Below are positions 1 to 7,872 of a stretch of 18,982 nt of DNA, one piece after another. How positions within the stretch are numbered: the stretch's first letter is position 1; the number at the start of each line of letters is the position of its first letter. The position numbers and the translations under genes are program-made. This stretch comes from JBGPBY01 sp041481485. GTDB lineage: Bacteria > Acidobacteriota > Terriglobia > 20CM-2-55-15. The stretch lies in the NCBI GenBank assembly GCA_041481485.1, contig JBGPBY010000078.1, positions 1-18,982 of the forward strand, in the 5' to 3' direction. The notes beneath the pieces were generated by a model. It ran no database searches, had not been told where the DNA came from, and worked only from the letters and a program-made list of their open reading frames with translations.

Positions 1-11
1 CTCCTGTCCCA

Positions 12-84
12 CTGTAGGCGCGGTCTATGCCCGCGCGCGATCTCCCAATTCGAGAATGGGCGCGGTCATAGACCGCGCCTACAG
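12..84. repeat. Inverted pair of REP-like GC-rich palindromes
   Basis: Two copies of a 25-nt unit face each other: 12-36 forward and 60-84 reverse, differing at one base, with a 23-nt spacer. Each unit holds a short dyad; in the cleanest form (see 12637-12661) the core is GCGCGGTC-TAT-GACCGCGC. The unit recurs between genes elsewhere in the window and as a fragment at 15642-15656. This behaves like a bacterial REP/BIME element. A role as transcription terminator or mRNA-end stabiliser for a gene left of the window is possible but is inference. Confidence 0.75.
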
Positions 85-100
85 TAGCCTGCCTTCGGCG

Positions 101-127
101 AGTCCCTCAGGAGCTGAGGAGGGGACT
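101..127 (+). terminator. Possible intrinsic terminator hairpin
   Basis: AGTCCC and TCAG on the left can pair with CTGA and GGGACT on the right, leaving a 4-nt bulge, followed by a short TTT. The stem is imperfect and the T run is short, so this is a weak candidate. It would serve a gene upstream of the window. Confidence 0.25.
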
Positions 128-204
128 TTCCGCGCGACCTGCTATTCATTCACATCCTGGGGAATGCTTAAAAATCATTTAGGAACGCGCGACGCGCAAT
201 CCGC

Positions 205-210
205 TATAGT
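205..210 (+). promoter_or_regulatory. Possible -10 element (TATAGT) of the VOC gene
   Basis: TATAGT lies 30 nt before the ATG at 241. No convincing -35 hexamer is found 16-18 nt upstream, so only the -10 match supports it. Confidence 0.25.
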
Positions 211-240
211 GCCCGAGGTCAATTGAAAGGAACACGAGTC

Positions 241-876
241 ATGAGTAACACGAATTCCGAATTTGAACTGCGTGGTGTCAATCACGTGGCGATGGTGTGC
301 AAGGACATGCGGGCCACGGTCGATTTTTATACGAACGTGCTCGGTATGCCGCTGGTTCGCACGTTGGATCTACCCGGAGGTATGGGGCAGCATTTCTTTT
401 TTGACATGGGCGGAGGCGGTTTGTTTGCGTTCTTCTGGTTCCCGGACGCCCCGGCACGCGAGCCGGGTATTTCAAATCCCAAATCGAATATCGATCCTGC
501 AACCGCGATGCGCAACCCTGCAGAAATTGTTTCCTCTCACGGCTCAATGAACCATTTCGCCTTCGATGTGGCACCTGAGAAAATCACCGAATACCGCGAC
601 AAGTTGCTTGCAAGAGGGGTGGAAGTGAGCACCATCATGCGTCACGATGCGTCACCCTCGCAGCTTTCTGAAACAGTCACCGAGAGTGTCTGGATCAGCT
701 CCATTTACTTTCAGGATCCAAACGGCATCGTTCTCGAGTTCGCCGCCATGGAACGCGCATTCAATCCGGCATTTGGAGATCGACGGGATCATATCCCCGC
801 CACGCCGGCCGACTGCGAACGCTATCGTCAGGAAGGACTGGCGATGCGCCAGAGGATGATGGCTGCACCCCACTAG
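241..876 (+). CDS. VOC family protein (glyoxalase/extradiol dioxygenase fold)
   Basis: A 211-residue protein of the vicinal oxygen chelate superfamily, which includes glyoxalase I, extradiol ring-cleavage dioxygenases and fosfomycin-resistance enzymes. Two paired beta-alpha-beta-beta-beta modules are visible: the first opens at GVNHVAMVCKD (His15), the second at MNHFAFDV (His105) and ends at YFQDPNGIVLEF (Glu166). His15, His105 and Glu166 fit the usual His/His/Glu metal site. The DPNGIVLEF ending is typical of the dioxygenase-like branch, but the substrate cannot be told from sequence. ATG 241 is preferred over an in-frame TTG at 223 because GAAAGGA at 225-231 sits 9 nt before it. No signal peptide, so cytosolic. 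It is convergent with the esterase gene and shows no operon partner inside the window. Confidence 0.88.
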   Translation: MSNTNSEFELRGVNHVAMVCKDMRATVDFYTNVLGMPLVRTLDLPGGMGQHFFFDMGGGGLFAFFWFPDAPAREPGISNPKSNIDPATAMRNPAEIVSSHGSMNHFAFDVAPEKITEYRDKLLARGVEVSTIMRHDASPSQLSETVTESVWISSIYFQDPNGIVLEFAAMERAFNPAFGDRRDHIPATPADCERYRQEGLAMRQRMMAAPH

Positions 877-894
877 CCGCGTCATCGAGATTTT

Positions 895-926
895 GGACAA
901 AGGGCGAGTTCCCCCGCCCTTTGTCC
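895..926. terminator. Hairpin between convergent genes (bidirectional terminator candidate)
   Basis: A perfect 12-bp stem (GGACAAAGGGCG at 895-906 and its complement at 915-926) with an 8-nt loop lies exactly between the stop codons of two convergent genes (876 and 933). There is no T run on the exit side for either direction, so it is not a classical intrinsic terminator. Its position still argues for a shared end-of-transcript role. Confidence 0.6.
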
Positions 927-932
927 CTGAGC

Positions 933-1886
933 TTACTTCATCAAATCCGCGAGTTTAGCCTTAACGGCATCACCCCAGATCACGTATCCCTTTGCAGTCG
1001 GGTGCAGGCCATCGGCCATGATTTCGGTCGAAATCGTTCCGTCAGGAGACAGGAAACCCTTCCCGATATCCATGTAGAAGACATTCTTGTTGTCCGCGAG
1101 TTTGGAATAAATCGCGCTTGCGTCGGCATTAACCTTCCGGGCCGGAGAGGTGGGTGCGTTTCGCGGAAAGATTGCCAGAAGGAGAATCTTCGCCTTGGGA
1201 AAATCCTTGCGCAATTCATACACGATGGCCCCGACGCCTTCGGCAATCTCCGGGCCAGTGTTGGAGCCGGAATTGTTGGTGCCGATCATCATCATGATGG
1301 CCTTGGGCTGGAATCCGGTGCCTTCGCCGTTTTGCAGACCCCAGAGAACGCCTTGCGTGGTATCACCGGAAATCGCGAAATTGCCCACCTTGTATTTGCC
1401 GAAATATGTCGCATAGGTTTCGGTCGAGTTCCGCCAAAGATCGGTGATGGAGTCGCCCACCAGCAGAAGATCGATGTCGCCCTTCTTGGCGAGTTCCACA
1501 TACGAATCATGCTTCATCGCGTTCCGCGGCACAGGGCGAATCGCACTGTTATCGCGCGGGATCTGCACGACGGCTAGCGAACGATATTTGTCCAGCAGCG
1601 GCTTGGCCGCGGACTTGTCCGAATTGATCAGGCGAGTGATTTCGTCATTTACCTTGACGACTTCCTCCGCCGTCGGACGCGGAATAGCCACTTCCGGCGG
1701 CACCGGCTGAGGCGGTCCCGCCGGCACTGCGCCCCGTCCCGCACCGCGTGCTCCCGGGCCGCCGGGTACTGCCGCCGCCCCGCCCTGGGTGGCCGCTCCT
1801 GGCGCCGGCGCCTGAGCGTTCGCTATGTACGCCAGTCCTGCAGTAAAGATTACTGCGCTTGCCAATGACCATATGGTCCGCTTCAT
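933..1886 (-). CDS. Secreted SGNH/GDSL hydrolase (PAF-acetylhydrolase-like)
   Basis: A 317-residue exported esterase. Residues 1-24 form a signal peptide (MKR, hydrophobic core, ANA cleavage site), followed by a Gly/Ala/Pro-rich linker to about residue 63. The SGNH blocks are all present: block I GDSITDLW with nucleophile Ser146, block II ISGDTT with Gly174, block III GTNN with Asn204, and block V DGLHP with Asp292 and His295. Spacing and the ISGDTT and DGLHPTAKGY signatures match the platelet-activating-factor acetylhydrolase gamma-like branch, which in bacteria usually removes acyl or acetyl groups from carbohydrates or lipids. The substrate is not predictable here. ATG 1886 is chosen because AAGGAG lies at 1893-1898 and the signal peptide starts there; the open frame continues upstream for 13 codons without support. 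Likely periplasmic or secreted. Confidence 0.9.
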   Translation of the reverse strand: MKRTIWSLASAVIFTAGLAYIANAQAPAPGAATQGGAAAVPGGPGARGAGRGAVPAGPPQPVPPEVAIPRPTAEEVVKVNDEITRLINSDKSAAKPLLDKYRSLAVVQIPRDNSAIRPVPRNAMKHDSYVELAKKGDIDLLLVGDSITDLWRNSTETYATYFGKYKVGNFAISGDTTQGVLWGLQNGEGTGFQPKAIMMMIGTNNSGSNTGPEIAEGVGAIVYELRKDFPKAKILLLAIFPRNAPTSPARKVNADASAIYSKLADNKNVFYMDIGKGFLSPDGTISTEIMADGLHPTAKGYVIWGDAVKAKLADLMK

Positions 1887-1977
1887 CGGTTTCTCCTTTT
1901 TGTAACGTGCTCGAAATGTGCACAAATCCTAACCCCACCTCTGACCAGCGTCAACACTTCCGCATGAAAACTCATGA

Positions 1978-2463
1978 GAACTGTCGGTAGCACATGATGC
2001 GTCCGTTGTCGAAATCTTCGACAACCGATTTGGAGTTTCATTTCACTCTGCCACCAAAGCTATTGCGAGTTTTACACCTGGCACAGCTCTCAGCATCAAT
2101 CCCATGATCTTTACCTTTGCCGCGCCACAGTCGTTCGTTGGCCTCTGGGGAGGAGATGGGGGAGGCGATATCGACAACTGGACCTTGAATGCCTATGACG
2201 CTGCAGTTGGCGGCAACCTTGTTGGGACAGCGCTTTCCGGCGATTTCACTGGCAGTCCATACGCATTTCTGAGCATTACGTCCCCAACAATTCTTCGGGT
2301 CGAAGCGATCTGGAACGGTCCGGTTGCCGGAATCGGATTCGATGATCTTACATTCACTCCGAGCGAAACCAGAGTGCCCGAGCCGAGCAGCCTCGTAATG
2401 GTTTGTGTGGGACTTGCCACCTGCCTGGCCGCTCGTCAAAAGATTTCCCAAGTTCGAAAGTAA
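1978..2463 (+). pseudogene. PEP-CTERM sorting-domain protein, 5' end missing
   Basis: The frame is open from 1978 (after a TGA at 1975) to TAA at 2461-2463, but the first ATG is at 2104, inside what looks like a folded domain. The conceptual product has a beta-rich body ending in GIGFDDLTFTP, a common ending before PEP-CTERM anchors. VPEPSS follows at 2374-2391, then a hydrophobic segment and a basic tail (ARQKISQVRK). In known systems the exosortase/PEP-CTERM signal sends a secreted protein to the cell surface, and such proteins start with a Sec signal peptide. None is encoded here: coding resemblance reaches back to about 1985 and then stops codons intervene. I read it as a decayed or truncated gene. 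No exosortase gene is visible in the window. Its last 110 nt overlap the opposite-strand gene. Confidence 0.7.
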
Positions 2464-3307
2464 CTCTTCGACAATCGGCCCAATGCTGTTTGCCTGTCGA
2501 CTGGCATCGGGCCAGCTCCACTTCCAGCGCTAAGGACATGTGTCGGTTTCCGCCAAAATCAGGACTCAATAACGTGGGAACGAGTATGCCTAGCGTCTTG
2601 TCCGCATCGTATGTCACCGTAACGCGACCTTTTGTTTTGGTATCGGGATTCTCAAAGTTTATCTCGGTCTTGAACACACGGCCGGTCGCCGACTCAATCC
2701 ACAGACTGCCGGACGACAAAATCGAATTTCCTTTGTCCGAGTGAACAAGAGTCGGCGAGCGAAGTTCCTGATACCGAATCTCGACGGTTTGAATTCCGTC
2801 GATCCGGGAGTTCCCCCGGCGTTCGAAAGAAAAGCGCGGAGCCTGGCTGCGGCGAACTACCTTGAGCGCGAATATTGGAAGATTGATTTGACCGAACACC
2901 GGGCCCAGGTTGTATTGACTGCTCTCGAGGTTCAGAGCGGCTATTTGCTTTCGAAGTCCATCCGGCGAATTGTCCAGTAACGTATCGAGGTTGCGGGATT
3001 CGCCTTTCACCTGTTTGCCATTGACGCTCTTTACTATCCGAACTCCGTAGCGCTCCGTTCCGACAAGCACAATCAGGAAATCGGATTCGGTCCGGCGTTG
3101 CTGCCTGGAGAAAGGTAACCCAAAGCCTCGATCAAGGAACAGGTCCTGAACATAGGTTTCGAAGGAAACCACATTGCCCAGGTCGCGGTCTTCGTATGCG
3201 GCGACATAGTCCGCGGCACGATCCAGAATTGCTCCGAGCTCGATACTCGGGGTCTGTGTCGCGCGGGCGGCTACTGCCATGTGCAACACCGCTGCAACCA
3301 TAGTCAT
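2354..3307 (-). CDS. Exported protein of unknown function, 3' end probably run-on
   Basis: About 317 residues from ATG 3307. The start is uncertain: the frame is open further upstream (GTG 3346, ATG 3412) but no good ribosome site is seen. MTMVAAVLHMAVAARA near the N-terminus looks like a signal-peptide core. The body has a pattern I associate with a common uncharacterised exported family of Acidobacteriota: an N-terminal helix (ILDRAADYVAAYE), SDFLIVLVGTERYGVRIVKSVNGK, SSQYNLGPVFGQINLPIFALKVV, then FSFERRGNSRIDG, SLWIESATGRVFKTEI and TVTYDADKTLGILVPTLL. The function is unknown. The last ~37 codons (2354-2463) are read antisense to the PEP-CTERM coding sequence and look non-native, so the original stop was probably lost. 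It is divergent from the MmgE/PrpD gene across 183 nt. Confidence 0.6.
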   Translation of the reverse strand: MTMVAAVLHMAVAARATQTPSIELGAILDRAADYVAAYEDRDLGNVVSFETYVQDLFLDRGFGLPFSRQQRRTESDFLIVLVGTERYGVRIVKSVNGKQVKGESRNLDTLLDNSPDGLRKQIAALNLESSQYNLGPVFGQINLPIFALKVVRRSQAPRFSFERRGNSRIDGIQTVEIRYQELRSPTLVHSDKGNSILSSGSLWIESATGRVFKTEINFENPDTKTKGRVTVTYDADKTLGILVPTLLSPDFGGNRHMSLALEVELARCQSTGKQHWADCRRVTFELGKSFDERPGRWQVPHKPLRGCSARALWFRSE

Positions 3308-3431
3308 TCTGATCGATGGCTCGATTCTTCTGATGCCTGTTCGCACCTTTTCAGGCGCGGGGGGAGGTTCCCAGACAGAAGCTACGGAAGTCGATGGGTG
3401 GGAATGTGTCATGCGCAGAAACCGTATGATA

Positions 3432-3460
3432 TTGCTGAACCAACAACCACACAATATAGT
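3432..3460 (+). promoter_or_regulatory. Candidate sigma-70-type promoter of the MmgE/PrpD gene
   Basis: TTGCTG at 3432-3437 and TATAGT at 3455-3460 are separated by 17 nt, the optimal spacing. The predicted start of transcription near 3467 leaves a short leader before GAAGGGA (3474-3480) and ATG 3491. Confidence 0.45.
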
Positions 3461-3490
3461 CTGTTGCTGTATGAAGGGAAGCAACCTGCT

Positions 3491-4984
3491 ATGAATCGTC
3501 GGGAATTATTCAGGAATTCGCTGACTCTCTCTGCGTTGACGATCGGCGCCAGACCCGTTTCCGCATCGCCGGCCCCTGCTGCGGAATTTCCCAATGCGCC
3601 GGGACTTACAAAATCCGTTGCGGAATTTATCGTCAATACGAAGTACGCGGACATTCCGCCGGATGTCATCGACCTGGGCAAGAAGTCCATATTGGATGGT
3701 TTTGGCCTGGCACTGGCGGGATCCGCCTCCGACATGGGACCGATCGTGCGGCAATATGTGAAGTCGTTTGGATCTGCGGAAGAGAAAGCAAGCATCATTG
3801 GAAGCGGAGCGAAAAGCCATCCGCGTTTTGCGGCCTTCGCCAACGGAGTCTCGATTCATGCAGACGATTTTGACGATACCCAGCTTGCCGTGGCGAAAGA
3901 CCGCATATACGGATTGCTGACGCATCCGACCGTTTCGGTTCTTCCGCCGGTATTCGCGCTCTGCGAACTGTCACGGCGTAGCGGGCGCGACATGATGCTC
4001 GCGTATCACGTGGGAGTCGAGGTCGAATGCAAAATTGCCGAGGCGATTTCACCTCGCCATTACGACGACGGTTTTCATACAACCGGGACGTGCGGAAGTA
4101 TCGGCAGCGGAGCGGCCTGCGCGAAAGTGCGGGGATTGAACGCGCTCCAGACGGCATATGCCCTCTCCATCGCAGCCGCACAGGGCGGAGGCTTTCGAGA
4201 TAATTTCGGCTCGATGACCAAGCCCTTTCATGCCGGTCACGCGGCGGAAAATGGAACTGTTGCCGCGGACCTGGCGCTGCGGGGATGGACCGCTGCAGAA
4301 GATATTCTGGAAGCGCCACGAGGATTCTTTCAGGCTGCCGGCGGAAGCTTTGATCCGGACTCCATCGACGGGAAACTGGGCAGGCCCTGGACATTCGCAT
4401 CTCCGGGTGTGTCGATTAAGCCGCATCCATCCGGATCGCTTTCTCACCCCGCCATGGGAGAAATGCTGCGCCTGATCCGGCAGAATGACATCAAACCTTC
4501 CGACGTTGAAAAAGTAGACCTTGGAGCAAACCACGCGATGGTGACTTCCCTGCTGCACCATCAACCAACCACCGGCCTGCAGGGCAAATTCAGCATGGAG
4601 TATTGTCTGACTATCCTCCTGTTGGAACGAAAGGCCGGACTTCCCGAATATCAGGACGCTGTAGTGCGTCGCGCGGATGTTCAGGAAATGATGAAGCGCG
4701 TGAACTTTTACATCGATCCGGAAGCCGAGAATGCGGGTCTCGACAAGATGACGAGCATTCTCCGGATTCATCTGAAAGGCGGGCGGGTGCTTTCCGGACG
4801 CGCGGAATTCGCCAAGGGCAGCCCCTCCAATCCCATGTCCTACGATGAAGTCGCCGACAAGTTTCGCGGTTGCGCCGAATTTGCGAAGTGGCCCACATCA
4901 AAGACCGACTCGGTGATTGCGTCGGTAAGATCCCTCGACAATTTATCCGATGTGAGCAGGCTTGCCGCCGCGTTGACATCGTAG
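3491..4984 (+). CDS. MmgE/PrpD family protein with Tat-like leader
   Basis: A 497-residue protein of the MmgE/PrpD fold, which includes 2-methylcitrate dehydratase, cis-aconitate decarboxylase and iminodisuccinate epimerase. Family signatures: NGVSIHADDFDDT near residues 120-130 (active-site Asp region), a THPTVSVLPPVFAL helix after it, TTGTCGSIGSGAACAKV, SMTKPFHAGHAAENG (conserved Lys region), and the C-terminal VNFYIDPE...RIHLKGGRVLSG segment. The substrate is not predictable. The N-terminus MNRRELFRNSLTLSAL followed by a small-residue stretch to SASPAPA resembles a twin-arginine leader, so the mature enzyme may be periplasmic; many relatives are cytosolic. ATG 3491 is preferred over the longer open frame from 3281 because it has GAAGGGA 10 nt upstream and a preceding promoter candidate. 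Confidence 0.88.
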   Translation: MNRRELFRNSLTLSALTIGARPVSASPAPAAEFPNAPGLTKSVAEFIVNTKYADIPPDVIDLGKKSILDGFGLALAGSASDMGPIVRQYVKSFGSAEEKASIIGSGAKSHPRFAAFANGVSIHADDFDDTQLAVAKDRIYGLLTHPTVSVLPPVFALCELSRRSGRDMMLAYHVGVEVECKIAEAISPRHYDDGFHTTGTCGSIGSGAACAKVRGLNALQTAYALSIAAAQGGGFRDNFGSMTKPFHAGHAAENGTVAADLALRGWTAAEDILEAPRGFFQAAGGSFDPDSIDGKLGRPWTFASPGVSIKPHPSGSLSHPAMGEMLRLIRQNDIKPSDVEKVDLGANHAMVTSLLHHQPTTGLQGKFSMEYCLTILLLERKAGLPEYQDAVVRRADVQEMMKRVNFYIDPEAENAGLDKMTSILRIHLKGGRVLSGRAEFAKGSPSNPMSYDEVADKFRGCAEFAKWPTSKTDSVIASVRSLDNLSDVSRLAAALTS

Positions 4985-5077
4985 TACTGCACTTCATAAA
5001 TACGGTTACATATTTGTGGCATGCTGGACTAAGTTCCTTGCTGTAGCTTTTTCGGCGCGACGACGATCCGCGGCGGC

Positions 5078-5083
5078 TATACT
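5078..5083 (+). promoter_or_regulatory. Possible -10 element (TATACT) of the 5137-9113 operon
   Basis: TATACT lies in the 152-nt gap between the MmgE/PrpD stop and the next gene. No recognisable -35 hexamer is found at 16-18 nt, so the assignment is weak. The gap suggests the downstream pair has its own promoter. Confidence 0.25.
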
Positions 5084-5136
5084 TCTTTGCGTTTTCTAAC
5101 CACGCCAGCTTTTGTTCCAACAATTGGGTGACTCCA

Positions 5137-7872
5137 ATGGCAAATGAACTGACCGGTGATTACGAAGTAGTCGCGGAATTCACAGTCGCCGCTGTGAACC
5201 GCATACTTTCTGGCATGCATCGAGGGAACCGATTCCCGCATTCAATGTCGGTGCGAGTGGACGATACTCCGAGTTCTAAAAGGTCCGTGCGGTCGATCGT
5301 GGACATGGACGGGAACGCTCTCACGGATCGAGTGGCCGTAAACCAGACGGCCCGCACCTCCGCTCGGACAGATCTGTCTACCGGCGATCTTATTTCCAGG
5401 AACCTGGACCCGGTGATCACCGATTCACGCCGCGAAGTCGCGGTTAACCTCTTCAGCCACCTGCAAGGCGTAGCACTGCTGCAATTGGGAGCACCCACCA
5501 TCGAACTGCCCACGGATGGAAGCACCGATGCCAATGTGCACACCCCGGCTATGATTCGTTATTTGCCGGATTCGTTTTCGTTGGACCTGCCGGAGTTCAT
5601 GCGTGGCGAGATCGTCACGACTTTGGGCGTCCGTCCGGCCACGTCGGCTGCAGGCACATTTATCGACGTCGGATTGGTGGGCCCAGGCGGCAACGTCCAT
5701 TTCAACCAGGTGTTCCCGCCTCAGCCTCTGGGTTCGGAACGCCAGAAGGCAGTCAATACCGCACTTCGAAATTCGCTGAAAACTCGTTTTCAGCCCTCGA
5801 ACACAGCGCTTCCCGACAATGTCGTTGCCATGGACTTCAAAGCGTTTCCCGACTCGTTGGTGGTAGCCGCACTGATGAAACTCAACGACGGGGACTCGAG
5901 CCGCGACAGCATGGAGACGGTGTTCTTGCATGATGGGGACCAGTTCGCATTGGCGTTGGACGGCAATTCCATCACGCAGCCATTTGCCGATGCTGTCAAT
6001 GGCGGCATCCAACCCCGGACGCAAAACCTGGACACCAGAATTCAAATCGACTATTGGATTGGAACCTATACCTTCCACATTTTCACGCGCCTCGACGTGC
6101 TTACGGCCACAGTTCAACTTCAAGATGTCAGCCCTTTCCCTGTCGCTAACGGTTCCGGACAAATCCTGCTCACTATTCCTGTACAGGTCCGTTTCGGCTG
6201 GGAGGACAAACCCACATGGGTGCCCGATCCGGTGAATTTCGATTTTACCGTCACGCAGGCGTTTACTCTGACCTTGAACGGCGGCGATGTCGGACTCCAG
6301 GCCCTGGGGGCTGTCTCGATCAACATTCCTTCCAACGTGCCTGCGGTTGAGGCGAACGAAGCAAGAAATCGAGCAACGGCGTTATTCAACAATGTATGGA
6401 ACAACAACCAGGGCCGAATCCAGCAGCAGATCAGTGCGGCGTTGAGCGTTCACAGCCTGCAGGAGTTCGTCAGAAAAATGATGAACCCGCCCATTCAGCA
6501 AAAAACACCAGATACTCCATCACAAAAGCAACTAGTGGAGGTCGATCCGGTACTGACCTACACCTCCTTCGAAATCAAGCGTGCAGGAATCGTCATGCAT
6601 GGGTCACTGGCGTTGTTGCCGGATCCGCCTGCCCCGCATGTCGAAATCGAACTGGATCCGTGGACAGCAAACAGCTCGAATCCTGAGTTCACCCTGCTGA
6701 ACACTTGGATACCCGGAGGCACGGTCGAAAATTACATCTGGAGCTACCGAGGACAGAAACAACCTCCGGATACAGACACGTTCGTTTCCAAAAATGCTCC
6801 TCCGATCGGCTGGTCTCCCGCTTCGATCTGCGTGACGGTGAATGGGTCACGGCTGACGTCTTCCGGACCTGTAGGATTGGAGCGTGTGTTTGCCGGAACG
6901 TGCAAGTGGACCGACCTTCCCAAGGCGGCTCTGAATGGTTTTCCTTCAGAGAACCTGCTGCACCTTCCGGACATCGTATTGGACCAGAAACCTCCGGTGC
7001 ACGATCCCAGGCCCGAAGTGGTGTCGCACGCATCACCATGGGTTGATAACACGTTGCAGAACACAGTGAATTTCCTCATTCACTTTCCGAATGAGGCATC
7101 CAAAGGCGCCTTCGATGTTCTCACACGAGCCCTTGAACAGAGCGGGCGTAAAGATACCGCCACGGCAATCCTCTGCGTTCTGACGCCCCAACAGTTCGCA
7201 AAAACTCGATCGCGTAACGACATCATGTTTGCTGATGATGCCAAAGGTTGGGAGCGCTTGTTCGATGTCAGCAGCCGGCCTGTCAGCATTCTGCTCAATC
7301 CTTCGGGAAAAGTGGCCTGGCGACGCCAGGGAACTCTCACCCAAGCCGATCTGTCCTCCGCGCTCGAAAAACACCTGGCAGCCGGAGGATTCTTCAACCC
7401 GCAATTCTTCCAGTCACCACTGAGGCTGGGAAAGCGGACGCCGAACTTTCTATTTGAGTCCACTCCTGGCCAGGAACTCACGCTGCGAAAGCTTACAGGA
7501 CGCCCGGCGGTCGTGTTGTTCGGCAAGAGCTCGTCGAAGCCCAGTCTGGACACACTCCGTACTCTAACGGAAGTCGTGCGCCGATACGCCATCGAGCAGC
7601 CTGTGATTCTAGCGGTGGCTGACGGGGAAGATGGCGGAATTTTTCGCAAAACGGCCCGAATAGACAAGTTATCTGCCGTCATCGTTCCCGACCCGAATCG
7701 GCGGATCTCGGAAGCCTATGGCGTAAACGTGTGGCCTACAGCAATATTCCTCGACAGTGAAGGCTTTGTCAGGCAGATCGTTTATGGACGGATCTCTGAG
7801 GAAGAACTCCAGCTTCAAATCGAGACCAAATTACTGGAGGCGGCTCAATCCGAGAAGGAGTATGACCGATGA
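5137..7872 (+). CDS. Large beta-rich protein ending in two cysteine-less thioredoxin-like domains
   Basis: A 911-residue protein from ATG 5137 (GGGTGA five nt before; an in-frame GTG at 5128 is the alternative). No signal peptide or membrane segment is seen. Residues ~1-620 are beta-rich and not confidently assignable; alternating hydrophobic strands, SSFEIKRAGIVMHGSL-type strands around 475-495 and an amphipathic helix near 405-450 are only loosely like TULIP/P47-type lipid-binding modules (inference). Residues ~642-752 and ~765-902 look like tandem thioredoxin/AhpC folds: SRPVSILLNPSGKV (cis-Pro near 715), then TPNFLFES...LRKLTGRPAVVLFGKSSSKPS and VWPTAIFLDSEGFV (cis-Pro near 867). The CxxC site of the second domain is replaced by KSSSKPS (797-803), and no cysteine lies in it, so thiol redox chemistry is unlikely. 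The stop overlaps the next start as ATGA. Confidence 0.8.
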   Translation: MANELTGDYEVVAEFTVAAVNRILSGMHRGNRFPHSMSVRVDDTPSSKRSVRSIVDMDGNALTDRVAVNQTARTSARTDLSTGDLISRNLDPVITDSRREVAVNLFSHLQGVALLQLGAPTIELPTDGSTDANVHTPAMIRYLPDSFSLDLPEFMRGEIVTTLGVRPATSAAGTFIDVGLVGPGGNVHFNQVFPPQPLGSERQKAVNTALRNSLKTRFQPSNTALPDNVVAMDFKAFPDSLVVAALMKLNDGDSSRDSMETVFLHDGDQFALALDGNSITQPFADAVNGGIQPRTQNLDTRIQIDYWIGTYTFHIFTRLDVLTATVQLQDVSPFPVANGSGQILLTIPVQVRFGWEDKPTWVPDPVNFDFTVTQAFTLTLNGGDVGLQALGAVSINIPSNVPAVEANEARNRATALFNNVWNNNQGRIQQQISAALSVHSLQEFVRKMMNPPIQQKTPDTPSQKQLVEVDPVLTYTSFEIKRAGIVMHGSLALLPDPPAPHVEIELDPWTANSSNPEFTLLNTWIPGGTVENYIWSYRGQKQPPDTDTFVSKNAPPIGWSPASICVTVNGSRLTSSGPVGLERVFAGTCKWTDLPKAALNGFPSENLLHLPDIVLDQKPPVHDPRPEVVSHASPWVDNTLQNTVNFLIHFPNEASKGAFDVLTRALEQSGRKDTATAILCVLTPQQFAKTRSRNDIMFADDAKGWERLFDVSSRPVSILLNPSGKVAWRRQGTLTQADLSSALEKHLAAGGFFNPQFFQSPLRLGKRTPNFLFESTPGQELTLRKLTGRPAVVLFGKSSSKPSLDTLRTLTEVVRRYAIEQPVILAVADGEDGGIFRKTARIDKLSAVIVPDPNRRISEAYGVNVWPTAIFLDSEGFVRQIVYGRISEEELQLQIETKLLEAAQSEKEYDR

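Noticed and set aside
12..84. Possible CRISPR repeat pair
   Set aside because: The two units are inverted relative to each other, there are only two, and further copies lie kilobases away between genes; this fits REP elements, not an array.
921..1577. A 218-codon plus-strand frame
   Set aside because: Antisense to the SGNH esterase with its full set of catalytic blocks.
4049..4771. A 240-codon minus-strand frame
   Set aside because: Antisense to the MmgE/PrpD gene; composition looks like a shadow of a GC-rich coding strand.
5425..6162. A 245-codon minus-strand frame
   Set aside because: Antisense to the long 5137-7872 gene, no motif and no ribosome site.
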